Assembly: GCA_036227345.1 (NCBI GenBank)
Contig: CP109468.1
Coordinates: forward strand, 1,488,001-1,552,000
DNA length: 64,000 bases
Source of the DNA: Streptomyces sp. NBC_01463
GTDB lineage: Bacteria; Actinomycetota; Actinomycetes; Streptomycetales; Streptomycetaceae
Reading direction: 5' to 3'
The position numbers were made by a program, and so were the translations under genes. This document shows positions 23,034 to 31,308 of this stretch, piece by piece; positions within the stretch are counted from its first letter, which is position 1; each line of letters begins with the position of its first letter. The notes under the pieces were generated by a model. That model was not told the origin of the DNA. It made no database searches and saw only the letters and a list, made by a program, of their open reading frames with translations.

Positions 23034-25706
23034 TTATCCGTCCGTCACCGTGCCTTCGCGGTCGAGCAGGCCGATGTTCTCCGCGCATTTCATGTAGAAA
23101 CGCGAGGCGACCGACCATTCGGTGATGCCCTGGGCACCCAGCACCTGCATCGCGCCGCGGACGACGCGCACCATGGCGTCCTGTTCCACGAGCTCGAACC
23201 GCCGCACGGCAGCCTCGTCCACGTCCGCCACGTTGTCCGCGAGTTCCCGGAGCCGCACACTCAGGGCGTTCAGCTCGGCGTAGCCGCGGATCAGCGGGAA
23301 CATCAGCGCGTCGAGCTCCACCAGCTGCCGGCCGAACTGCTCGCGGGCACATGCGTGTTCCCACGCACAACGGAACAGCCCGATGCCGAGTCCCAGCACG
23401 TAGGCCGCGTGACGCAGCCGGCACGCGGGTTCCCCGCAGCCGTGGGAGGTGTCGCCGGATTCCGGCGGGCGGCACGGCCGGTAGGCGTTCTCGTAGCCGA
23501 GGTAGCCCGTGCTCAGGCTGATCGCGCAGCCGAGCGTGAGGCCGAGACCGAGACCGCCCTCGTCCTCGGGGCGCTCGATCCCGTCGAAGCCGAGGTCGGA
23601 CAGGGTCTTCGCCAGGGCCGCGCGCCGGGCCGGTGAATCGGCGAACAGGGGCTCCACCCTGACGCCGGCGCCGACGGGCTCCAGGACCTCCAGGACGGTG
23701 TCGGCCACCTCGCCGCCGAAGCGGTTCAGGATCCCCAGACAGCGCCCGGAGAACTCCTCCTTGAGATCCGCCGAGATGGTGGACAGCATCATCTCCGAGG
23801 TACCGGCGGACAGGGTGAGGCCGGGCGACTCCGTCAGCGCCGAGAACAGCTCCTCGTGGACCAGCTCATCGGTGCCGGATGCCCTGCCGAGCGAGCTCCA
23901 GCGGCGCAGCACCTCGTGCCCGACCTGCTGGCACGTCTCGCTCGTGTACAGCTTGGCGACGGCGGTGTCGATCGCCCTGACGTCGTCCCGCAGGAAGACC
24001 TCGGTCGCCGAGCGGGCCAGGGTGGTGGCGCATTCGACCTGCCCTTCGAGCCGTTCGAGGTCCCGGGGCAGTCCGGTCGCCCCGCGCAGGGCGTTCAGCC
24101 ACCGGGCCGCCCTGACGACGTGGTCGATGCCGGTGCGTTCGATGGCCAGGGCCCCGTCCAGCAGGGCCCATCCGCGGCCCTCTTCGCCCACCCGGCGCCA
24201 GCTCTCGGCCTCGACGTCCTGGAGGCGTACCCGGCACATCCGTTCGCGCTGCACCGTCTCGACGAGCTCGACGCTCACGCCGTCGGCCGCCAGGTCGATG
24301 ACGAAGAGCGTGATGCCGTCGTACTTGTTCCCGCCCTGTCCGGTGCGCGCGGCCACCAGGGCGGAGCCCGCGAGGTCACTGTAGATGCTGAACACCTTGA
24401 CGCCGTTGAGGACGTAGCGGTCGCCGCGCCGCTCGGCCCTGGTGCGGAGCGCGGCGAGGTCGCTGCCGGCGCGCGGCTCGCTGTAGAGGACGGTGGAGAA
24501 CTCCTCGCCCCTGCTGATGCGCGGGAGCAGTTCGCGCTTCAGCCGGTCCGAACCGGACTTGAGGACGAAGTTGCCGACGATCTGCACGGTGAGCGCGTGG
24601 ACGAGGTCCGGCAGTCCGGTCGCGCAGAAGCCCTCGAACAGCTCGATGGCAACGCGCGTCGGCATGCCCCCGCCGCCGGACTCCCGGGGCCAGTCGGGCG
24701 TGAGCAGTCCGCGCCGGCCGAGCTCACGGTAGGCCTCGGAGATGGCTTCCGGGTCCATCCGCCTGGCGCGGATCACGAGATCACGCCAGCGCGGGGTGTC
24801 CACGAGTTTCGCCAATGACGCGTGTAGATCTGACGCGTCGAACTCCCGTTCCTCGGCGCGCCGTTCCGGCTCGCCCGGGGCGGTGACGGGTCGCTCGTCC
24901 CTGATGATCTGCTCGATCACGGCGACGTTGTCGGCGTCGCCGAGCAGGCTGTAGTGGTCACCGGGCAGATCGTGGAGGCGGACGTCGCCCGTGGTCGCCG
25001 TGTGCCAGTCGGAGATGAGGGACTCCACGGCCCGTACGGAGACGACGTCGAGGTCCCCCGGTGTGGGCCGCCACCGGCCGACCAGCCGCCGGTTGTGCGC
25101 GAAGATCTCCAGCCGTTCGGCGAACGTCTCCGGGTCCATGTCGAGCACCGCGGCGGCTTCGTCGCTCGTGTCCGCCGTGACCTCGTCGTCGCGCCCGCTG
25201 AGCCTCAACGCGTCGTGCAGGAAGCCCTGCACCGCTTCGGCGGGCGTCCACTCCGGGACCTTCCCGGTCGCCCAGGTGGAGTCGAGGAGCACCACCTTCG
25301 GGCGGTTCCCGCGTGCCGCGAGCAGGCAGGCGATCTCCCAGGTGAGTGCGCCGCCGAAGGACCAGCCGCAGACCACGTCGACCTCGGGGCAGTCCTCGCC
25401 CAGGCTCTCGACATAGCGCCGGGCAAGCTCCTGCACCGACTCGGCGGGCCCGCCGTCGGCGAGCGTCCGCGACGACGCCTCGATGCCGAAGCACCGGTGG
25501 TCGCCGAGTCTGCGGACCAGGGGCTGGTAGGCCAGCAGGCTGCCGCCCACCGGGTGGGCGAACAGGAGCACCCGGCCGGAGGCCGCCGAGCGGCTCAGTT
25601 CGATGAGAGAGGATGATTCCGCCGTCGCCGACCTCGTACGGAGATAGGCGTTCAGGCGCTCGCCTTCACGTTGCATCACACGTTCCCTGCTGCCGTCGCG
25701 ATCCAT
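23034..25706 (-). CDS. Thioesterase - acyl-CoA dehydrogenase - partial acyl-CoA dehydrogenase fusion
   Basis: An 890-residue three-part protein. Residues 42-272 are an NRPS-type thioesterase with GWSFGG (S116), D142 and H251. Residues 300-650 are a complete acyl-CoA dehydrogenase with YSEPRAGSDLAAL, YVLNGVKVF and TLSAGTSEMM. Residues 655-880 look like a second copy with the helical N- and C-domains but no beta-barrel; a short Cys-containing linker (about 745-763) replaces it. The protein may desaturate a carrier-bound aminoacyl chain and release or edit products. It starts 12 bp after the NRPS stop; a Met at 25676 is another possible start. Confidence 0.85.
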   Translation of the reverse strand: MDRDGSRERVMQREGERLNAYLRTRSATAESSSLIELSRSAASGRVLLFAHPVGGSLLAYQPLVRRLGDHRCFGIEASSRTLADGGPAESVQELARRYVESLGEDCPEVDVVCGWSFGGALTWEIACLLAARGNRPKVVLLDSTWATGKVPEWTPAEAVQGFLHDALRLSGRDDEVTADTSDEAAAVLDMDPETFAERLEIFAHNRRLVGRWRPTPGDLDVVSVRAVESLISDWHTATTGDVRLHDLPGDHYSLLGDADNVAVIEQIIRDERPVTAPGEPERRAEEREFDASDLHASLAKLVDTPRWRDLVIRARRMDPEAISEAYRELGRRGLLTPDWPRESGGGGMPTRVAIELFEGFCATGLPDLVHALTVQIVGNFVLKSGSDRLKRELLPRISRGEEFSTVLYSEPRAGSDLAALRTRAERRGDRYVLNGVKVFSIYSDLAGSALVAARTGQGGNKYDGITLFVIDLAADGVSVELVETVQRERMCRVRLQDVEAESWRRVGEEGRGWALLDGALAIERTGIDHVVRAARWLNALRGATGLPRDLERLEGQVECATTLARSATEVFLRDDVRAIDTAVAKLYTSETCQQVGHEVLRRWSSLGRASGTDELVHEELFSALTESPGLTLSAGTSEMMLSTISADLKEEFSGRCLGILNRFGGEVADTVLEVLEPVGAGVRVEPLFADSPARRAALAKTLSDLGFDGIERPEDEGGLGLGLTLGCAISLSTGYLGYENAYRPCRPPESGDTSHGCGEPACRLRHAAYVLGLGIGLFRCAWEHACAREQFGRQLVELDALMFPLIRGYAELNALSVRLRELADNVADVDEAAVRRFELVEQDAMVRVVRGAMQVLGAQGITEWSVASRFYMKCAENIGLLDREGTVTDG

Positions 25707-25718
25707 GTCCTGGGGTAC

Positions 25719-28700
25719 TCACTCGGACAGCAGCCGGGTGACGTCCTCTTCTGTCATCTGATCGATGGCCTGCTGGAGTTCATCGGGGGACAGACTGGCC
25801 AGCCTGGAGCGTTCGACCTCCAGGGCCAGGCTCTGCACGCTGGAGTCCGCGAAGAACGCCGCCAGCGAGATGTCGGTCGCGAAGATCTTCTTGATCTTGG
25901 ACACCAGCTGGGCGGCCTGGAGGCTCGTACCGCCCAGGTCGAAGAAGCTGACGTTCTTCGCGAAGTCGGTCCTGCCGAGGATCGCGCCGAAGGCCTGGGT
26001 CATCATCTTGCGTTCGACATCGGTGAGCCGGTCCGTCGGCTCCGGCTCCGCGGCGGCTCCGACCCCCGGCAGCGCGCGTTCGTCGATCTTGCCGCTCCCG
26101 TTGATGGGGAGTTCGTCCAGCAGGACGAACCTGCTGGGCACCATCGTGGACACCAGGTGCCTGCGGCAGTGGTCACGCAGCGCCGATTCGGAGACGTCGG
26201 GCGCTCCGCCGGTCGCGCAGTAGGCGACCACACGTTTGTGGTCCTCGTCCTGCTGGACCTGCACGAACACGTTGCGCACTCCGCGGGCGGCGCGGATGGC
26301 ACTCTCGATCTCACCGATCTCGATGCGCACACCGTTGATCTTGACCTGTTTGTCGGCCCGTCCGACGTACACCAGCCGGCCGTCACCGTTGTGCCGTGCC
26401 AGGTCGCCGGTCAGGTAGAGCCGCGCCGACGGGTCGTCGCCCACCGGGTCGGGGATGAAACGCTGCCGGTTGTCCTCGTCACGGTTCCAGTACCCCGCGG
26501 CGAGCCCGACCCCGCCGATGGCCAGCTGCCCGATGACGCCCTGGGGCACGGGCCGGTTCTGTGCGTCCAGCACGTACGCCACGTGGTTGTCCATCGGTCC
26601 GCCCATGGGCAGGGCGGCGGGCGACAGCGGTTCCTTCAGCTCTTCGACGATGCTGGTGACGGTGCACTCGGTGACGCCGTATCCGTTGAAGATGCGGCGG
26701 CCCTTGCCCCAGGCCCGTACGAGTTCGTGCGAGAAGGCCTCGCCGCCGACGAACACGATGCGCAGGTCACTGAGCGGGGCGGGATCGAGCAGCTTCATGA
26801 CCGACGGCGGCAGGTCGGTCACCGTGACGCGGTGCTCCTCCAGGAACCGCTGGACGCCCGCCATGTCGAGGCGTGTCGCGGACGGTACGAAGTGGAGCGA
26901 CGCACCCGTCAGCAGGGCGCCGAACATCTCGAAGACCGACACGTCGAACCCGCACGAGGCATAGCCGAGGAAACGATCCTCCGGAGTGAGCTCGAAGAGT
27001 GTGCGTACGTTGCGGATGAACCCCAGGATGTTGTCGTGGGTGATGAGCACACCCTTGGGTGTGCCGGTGCTTCCCGAGGTGTGCATCAGATAGGCGACGG
27101 CGTCCTTGCCGGGGCTCTCCGCGGGCGCGGGCGCCGCGTCCGGGAGGTCCGGGGGCAGCCGGAACTCCAGCGCGGGGGCGACACCGGCCGTCGTCGCGTC
27201 GCAGACCACGCTCCGCAGCCCGGCGTTGCCGACGATCGACTCGATGCGGCCCGGCGGGTTCATCGCGTCGATCGGGACGTACGCGGCGCCCAGGGCCATC
27301 AGTGCCAGCACGGTCGCGGGGAAGTCGGGGGACGGTTCGAGCGCGACGCCCACCCGGTCGCCGGCACCGATGCCGAGCGAGGCGAAGTGGGCACGGAGCG
27401 CCTCCGCCCGGCGCCGCAGGGCACCGTAGGTCAACGTCGCGTCGGGGGTGCTCACGGCCGGGCGCTCGGCGTGCTCGTCCGCGACGGCACAGAAATGCGT
27501 GAAGACGTTTCCGGTGGGCGACGGCGCCACGCGGCCCTTTCCGACAACCGCCTGCACCGCACGGGATTCCTCGTCATGGGCCCACGACTGTTTGATACTG
27601 ATATCCGGCAGGGAAACGGCCCTGCGCAGTATTCCGACGAATACGCGCTGCATGGTGGCGATCGTCGCCGCGTCGAAGATATCGGTGTTGTACGCGGTAT
27701 GGATCTCCAGATCCGCACCGTGCTGCGTGACCGTCCAGGACTGGAAGAACTTCGCGTGCGTGGTGTCGGGCTCGTTCTCGGTCGCGGTAAGTCCGTCGAG
27801 CCTGAGCGGTTCGGCCCACTCGTTCATCGTCAGCGTGTACTGGAACAAGGTGGAGCGCGATGACTCACGTTTGACGCCGGCTCCCGCTATGACCTCTTCG
27901 AGCGGGAGCTGCCCGTGGGACTGTGCCTCACGGAAGCGCCGCTGTACGTCCGACAGGCATTCCCGGAACGTCGCGTTGGGGTCGATCCGGCAGCGTAATG
28001 GCAGCATGTTGATGAAGAAGCCGATGGTTCTCTCACATTCGGCTTCGGTACGGTTGGCCGTCGGCATTCCGAAGATGACGTCCTCGGATCCGGAGTATCT
28101 GTTGTAGAGGCATTCCATCGCCGTCGCATAGACGGTGATCGGCGTGGTCGACAGGGACGAGGCGAGATCGTTCACCTGCGCCGCCAGACCCTGCCAGGTG
28201 TCCACCTCCGCGGAGCCGGCGTACGTTGTCTCGGGCGGGAGAGGCCGGTCACCTGGTATGTCCATGACATCTACGCCTCGGAGTGCGCCCGCCCAGTAGT
28301 CCACGCTCTCCTGCCAGGCCCCCGCGCTCATGCGCTTGCGCTGCCACACGCTGAAGTCGGCGAACTGAACGGTCGGGGGCTCGATCTTGGGCTGGGCGCC
28401 GATCCGCCGCGCGTTGTACTCCCGCTCGAGTTCCTCGAAGAAGATCGACGTCGACACACCGTCGAAGATGATGTGGTGCACAAGGAAGCCGAAGTAGTGG
28501 AGGCCGGGACCGACGGTGACCAGAGTGGCCCGCCACAGCGGAAACTCCGTCAGGTCGAGCGCGGTCGCGGCGAGTTCGTCCATGAGCCGGCCGGCTTCGC
28601 TCTCGGATTCCGCGGTCGTCCTCTCGATGACGATCTCGGGGGAATCCACGATGCCCTGGAAGTACTCGTCGTTCTCCACGAGCACATAGGTCCGCAGCGC

Positions 28701-28973
28701 CTCGTGGCGCATGACGATACTGGTGAGTGCCCCGGTGAGGGCCTCGACATCGAGATCACCCTCCAGCCGGAACAGGAATGCGACGTTATAGGTCGACATC
28801 CCGGTCCGTAACCGGTCGACGAACCACAGGGTATTCTGCGAATGCGAGAGCGGAATATTGTTCCGGTCCTGGCGCGGCCGGGGTCCTTCAGTGATCTTGG
28901 CACGTGCACGTGCCAGCATGCCCGCAAGCGACTGCTTCTTATCCATCGCGGTTTCGTCGTGCACTGAACTCAC
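25719..28973 (-). CDS. NRPS module (C-A-PCP)
   Basis: A 1084-residue single module. The C domain spans about 40-480, with HHIIFDG near 167-173. The A domain spans about 500-985: HTSGSTGTPKG, FDVSVFE, NGYGVTE, YLTGD, NGSGKID. The PCP spans about 1000-1075, with DLGGTSLQA. A by-eye pocket reading is D-V-F-D-F-G-G-V-T-K; Asp at the 278 position suits a substrate with a positive charge. GTG 28973 is chosen for its GGGAG ribosome site. It is the first gene of the cluster, lacks a terminal TE, and holds a TTA codon at 27996-27998. Confidence 0.92.
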   Translation of the reverse strand: MSSVHDETAMDKKQSLAGMLARARAKITEGPRPRQDRNNIPLSHSQNTLWFVDRLRTGMSTYNVAFLFRLEGDLDVEALTGALTSIVMRHEALRTYVLVENDEYFQGIVDSPEIVIERTTAESESEAGRLMDELAATALDLTEFPLWRATLVTVGPGLHYFGFLVHHIIFDGVSTSIFFEELEREYNARRIGAQPKIEPPTVQFADFSVWQRKRMSAGAWQESVDYWAGALRGVDVMDIPGDRPLPPETTYAGSAEVDTWQGLAAQVNDLASSLSTTPITVYATAMECLYNRYSGSEDVIFGMPTANRTEAECERTIGFFINMLPLRCRIDPNATFRECLSDVQRRFREAQSHGQLPLEEVIAGAGVKRESSRSTLFQYTLTMNEWAEPLRLDGLTATENEPDTTHAKFFQSWTVTQHGADLEIHTAYNTDIFDAATIATMQRVFVGILRRAVSLPDISIKQSWAHDEESRAVQAVVGKGRVAPSPTGNVFTHFCAVADEHAERPAVSTPDATLTYGALRRRAEALRAHFASLGIGAGDRVGVALEPSPDFPATVLALMALGAAYVPIDAMNPPGRIESIVGNAGLRSVVCDATTAGVAPALEFRLPPDLPDAAPAPAESPGKDAVAYLMHTSGSTGTPKGVLITHDNILGFIRNVRTLFELTPEDRFLGYASCGFDVSVFEMFGALLTGASLHFVPSATRLDMAGVQRFLEEHRVTVTDLPPSVMKLLDPAPLSDLRIVFVGGEAFSHELVRAWGKGRRIFNGYGVTECTVTSIVEELKEPLSPAALPMGGPMDNHVAYVLDAQNRPVPQGVIGQLAIGGVGLAAGYWNRDEDNRQRFIPDPVGDDPSARLYLTGDLARHNGDGRLVYVGRADKQVKINGVRIEIGEIESAIRAARGVRNVFVQVQQDEDHKRVVAYCATGGAPDVSESALRDHCRRHLVSTMVPSRFVLLDELPINGSGKIDERALPGVGAAAEPEPTDRLTDVERKMMTQAFGAILGRTDFAKNVSFFDLGGTSLQAAQLVSKIKKIFATDISLAAFFADSSVQSLALEVERSRLASLSPDELQQAIDQMTEEDVTRLLSE

Positions 28974-29081
28974 CAAAGCTCCCTTGACGTCACATGGCGA
29001 TCAAAAGCAGCAGTTCTGCGGGCATTTCAGCAGTGCGGGTACGGGAACACACAACTCCAATGTGCGTTCCGACCCCGGGAT

Positions 29082-29110
29082 ACCCTGCCGCACGGAATCC
29101 AGGAGGTCAA
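29082..29110 (-). promoter_or_regulatory. Possible cluster promoter
   Basis: On the minus strand, TTGACC (29110-29105) and CAGGGT (29087-29082) are 17 bp apart, close to Streptomyces housekeeping promoters. It would start transcription near 29075 and give about 100 nt of leader before the NRPS GTG. Assigned by eye. Confidence 0.4.
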
Positions 29111-29181
29111 GGTCGCCCAGGACCCGCATCACGCGGGCGGACCCCTAAACGTTCCCCGGAGTTGTGAAGGTTAAGACCCGA

Positions 29182-29202
29182 TTAGTTGGTATCTTCAACT
29201 AA
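29182..29202. promoter_or_regulatory. Perfect dyad TTAGTTG-N7-CAACTAA, possible operator
   Basis: A 7+7 bp perfect inverted repeat in the AT-richest part of the gap, about 70 bp upstream of the possible -35. This suits an activator or repressor site. No regulator gene occurs in the cluster, so the binding protein would be encoded elsewhere. Confidence 0.5.
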
Positions 29203-29508
29203 AAATGTGCGCATTCATGATCATTCAATGTTCGAGAAACATTCCGCTTTCACCGCACGACCGCCGGGTTCCCGCTGATGGGACGAGAATCGCCCCGCAC
29301 GGACGCCGGAGTCCGGTCGTCCGCTTGCATGGCGTCGGCAGTACGGCACAACACGTTCGTACGCTCATCCGGGGCGCCGTCACCCGCAGGTTCCTCGCTC
29401 GCGACCGGATCCCCCGCCCTTGAATGGTTGCGTCCGGTCGGCCGGTCGAGGCCGTACCTTCCGCGGGCGGACTTGTAGCATCAGGCGGACGCGGCCGGAA
29501 GGACGACC

Positions 29509-30405
29509 ATGCACGACGGCGCCGATGCCAACTCCCTCGAGCGGGCGACGAAGGACTTCCTCTCGGTACGCCCGCGGCTCTTCGGTATCGCGTACCGCAT
29601 GCTCGGCAGCGTCACCGAGGCCGAGGACATCGTCCAGGAAGCCTGGCTGCGGTGGCAGAAGGCGGACCGCGCCGACGTCCATGAACCGGCGGCCTTCCTG
29701 ACCACGGTCACGACACGTCTGGCCATCAACGTCGCCCAGTCCGCCCGGGTGCGGCGGGAGTCGTACGCAGGTCCGTGGCTCCCCGAACCGGTCAGCACCC
29801 TGGCCGACCCGTATCTGGGCGCCGAGCGGGCAGAGGCGCTCGAACTGGCCCTGCTCCTGCTGATGGAGAAGCTGAACCCGCCGGAGCGGGCCGCCTACGT
29901 CCTGCGGCTGGCCTTCGACTACCCGTACAAGCAGGTCGCGGACATCCTGGAGACGAGTGAGGCCAACACCCGCCAACTGGTCAGCCGTGCGCGCAAGCAC
30001 CTGGCCGCCGAGCGCCGGGACCGCGTCAGCCCGGCCAAGCACCGACGGCTCCTGACCGTGTTCCTCAACGCCGCGCAGACGGGCGATCTGGCGGCGCTGG
30101 AAGACGTGCTCACGGCTGATGTCGTCAGCATCTCCGACGGCGGCGGAATACGAGGCGCCTCCAGGATCCCGGTCGTCGGACTCCCCCACGTCTCCAGGTA
30201 CCTGGTCGCCTTCGCGCCGCGCTTCTGGCCCCCGGCGCAGGTGCGGTGGGTCGAGGCCAACGGGCAGCAGGCCGCTCTCGTCTCGGTCGGCGGGGAGCCC
30301 GTGGCCCTGCTCTCCCTCGATGTGTCGGCAGAGGGGATCGACCGGATCATGTGGGTGATGAACCCCGCCAAGCTGGCGCCCTACGCCGCCTCCTTGACCG
30401 CTTGA
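29509..30405 (+). CDS. ECF41-type sigma factor with SnoaL-like C-terminal domain
   Basis: A 298-residue sigma factor. Region 2 (about 18-80) contains RPRLFGIAYRMLGSVTEAEDIVQEAWLRW. Region 4 (about 115-165) contains LNPPERAAYVLRLAFDYPYKQVADIL. The tail (about 175-290) is SnoaL/NTF2-like and in ECF41 factors modulates activity in place of an anti-sigma factor. The next gene is the CMD/AhpD-like partner that defines ECF41 loci, behind a matching promoter at 30576. ATG 29509 has GGAAGGA upstream. Confidence 0.9.
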   Translation: MHDGADANSLERATKDFLSVRPRLFGIAYRMLGSVTEAEDIVQEAWLRWQKADRADVHEPAAFLTTVTTRLAINVAQSARVRRESYAGPWLPEPVSTLADPYLGAERAEALELALLLLMEKLNPPERAAYVLRLAFDYPYKQVADILETSEANTRQLVSRARKHLAAERRDRVSPAKHRRLLTVFLNAAQTGDLAALEDVLTADVVSISDGGGIRGASRIPVVGLPHVSRYLVAFAPRFWPPAQVRWVEANGQQAALVSVGGEPVALLSLDVSAEGIDRIMWVMNPAKLAPYAASLTA

Positions 30406-30420
30406 CGTGTCCGGACACGT
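30405..30420. terminator. 16-bp palindrome at the ECF stop, possible terminator
   Basis: ACGTGTCCGGACACGT is perfectly self-complementary and starts at the last base of the ECF stop codon. A second short palindrome, GACACGTGTC, is at 30429-30438. Together they could form RNA hairpins or be a protein-binding site. Confidence 0.4.
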
Positions 30421-30575
30421 GCCGCACGGACACGTGTCATGAGGGCCGTCACCCTGGCTCGCTCCCGACCGGGACACAGCCGCCTCCGGTCACGGCGGGA
30501 ACCACAGGCCGGCGTCGGCCGGCTCCCTCTCCGACGGCGACGACGACGGCATGCGCGGCACCGGCCGCGGGCCCC

Positions 30576-30602
30576 TGTCACATTTCCGCGGCCCGCGCTG
30601 TC
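30576..30602 (+). promoter_or_regulatory. ECF41-type promoter
   Basis: TGTCACA, 16 bp, then TGTC closely matches the known ECF41 consensus TGTCACA-N16-CGTC and lies 37 bp before the CMD start. This predicts direct control of the CMD gene by the upstream sigma factor. Confidence 0.65.
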
Positions 30603-30638
30603 AGTAGTGCGTATCTGCAACTCGGCCAGGAGAAGACC

Positions 30639-31112
30639 ATGGAATCGCGTCTCGACTACTTCGGGAATCCCCTCGCGGGCAAGGTGCTGAAGCACATCAA
30701 CTCGGCGGGCAAGATCGTTTCGGATTCGGGCCTGCCGTCCGTGACCCAGGAACTGGTGAAGATCCGCGCCAGCCAGATCAACGGCTGCGGCTTCTGCACC
30801 GACATGCACACCAAGGACGCCACCGCCGCCGGGGAGACACCGGCGCGCCTCAACATGGTCGCCGCCTGGCGGGAGGCCACCGTCTTCACCGAGGCCGAGC
30901 GTGCGGCCCTGGAGCTGGCGGAGCAGGGCACCAGGATCGCCGATGCCTCTGGTGGCGTCACGGCTGAGGCCTGGGCGAACGCCGCCAAGCACTATGACGA
31001 GGACCAGCTCGTCGCGCTGATTTCGCTGATCGCCGTCATCAACGCCTACAACCGCATCAACGTGATCAACCAGCAGCCCGCCGGGAGCTACCAGCCCGGC
31101 CAGTTCGGCTGA
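30639..31112 (+). CDS. Carboxymuconolactone decarboxylase/AhpD-like protein
   Basis: A 157-residue CMD-family protein with the redox-type motif NGCGFCTDMHTKDA (CxxC followed by His) at about residues 47-60, as in AhpD-like peroxidatic proteins. AGGAGAAG precedes ATG 30639. It is the standard target of ECF41 sigma factors, and the upstream promoter fits. A role in oxidative or carbonyl stress is likely from the family; the substrate is unknown. Confidence 0.88.
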   Translation: MESRLDYFGNPLAGKVLKHINSAGKIVSDSGLPSVTQELVKIRASQINGCGFCTDMHTKDATAAGETPARLNMVAAWREATVFTEAERAALELAEQGTRIADASGGVTAEAWANAAKHYDEDQLVALISLIAVINAYNRINVINQQPAGSYQPGQFG

Positions 31113-31211
31113 CGGAGCCACCCGGACCGGCCGGGCACCCGTGGTTCCGTCTCCACGCCTCCCCGGCCCCGGCGCCCGTGTCGGCGGCGCCCGGTTCGCG
31201 GACTGGCCGGC

Positions 31212-31286
31212 TCAGCAGCAGTAGCAGTAGCAGTAGCAGTAGCCCACGGTGGATGAGGCGGCCCCCGGCGCAGGGGGCCGCCTCAT
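31212..31286 (-). CDS. Possible 24-residue ORF ending in YCYCYCYCC
   Basis: On the minus strand an ATG at 31286 opens a 24-codon frame whose end reads YCYCYCYCC before TGA, generated by the hexamer repeat at 31213-31242. It starts 22 bp after the serine hydrolase stop and overlaps the terminator hairpin. No clear ribosome site is present. It may be chance from the repeat, or a small Cys-rich peptide. Confidence 0.2.
   Translation of the reverse strand: MRRPPAPGAASSTVGYCYCYCYCC
31213..31242. repeat. CAG/CAGTAG tandem repeat
   Basis: Two CAG units are followed by four CAGTAG hexamers, 30 bp in all, just beyond the CMD gene and next to the terminator at 31251. Slippage-prone; copy number may vary between strains. 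Confidence 0.85.
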
Positions 31287-31288
31287 CC
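31251..31288. terminator. Strong bidirectional terminator
   Basis: GGATGAGGCGGCCCCC, a 6-nt loop, then the exact complement: a 16-bp perfect stem between the convergent CMD and serine hydrolase genes. It has no T-tract, as is usual in Streptomyces. Confidence 0.8.
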
Positions 31289-31308
31289 GCAGGAGAGGAA
31301 TCCGTCCG

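Larger units (their letters stand above)
28974..29508. other. Regulatory gap between the cluster and the ECF gene
   Basis: A 535-bp stretch with no convincing gene, locally richer in A+T around 29160-29245 than the rest of the window. It separates the divergent NRPS and ECF sigma genes. It holds a possible promoter (29082-29110) and a perfect dyad (29182-29202), and must carry the main promoter for the cluster. Confidence 0.7.

Noticed and set aside
25671..27863. Plus-strand open frame (730 codons)
   Set aside because: Antisense shadow of the NRPS module, which has all expected catalytic motifs.
3626..28973. Ficellomycin or azinomycin cluster itself
   Set aside because: No amidinotransferase or other guanidine gene and no iterative PKS are present, while the ACAD fusion and P450 are extra.
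31213..31242. CRISPR-like array
   Set aside because: Hexamer units without spacers; a simple tandem repeat.
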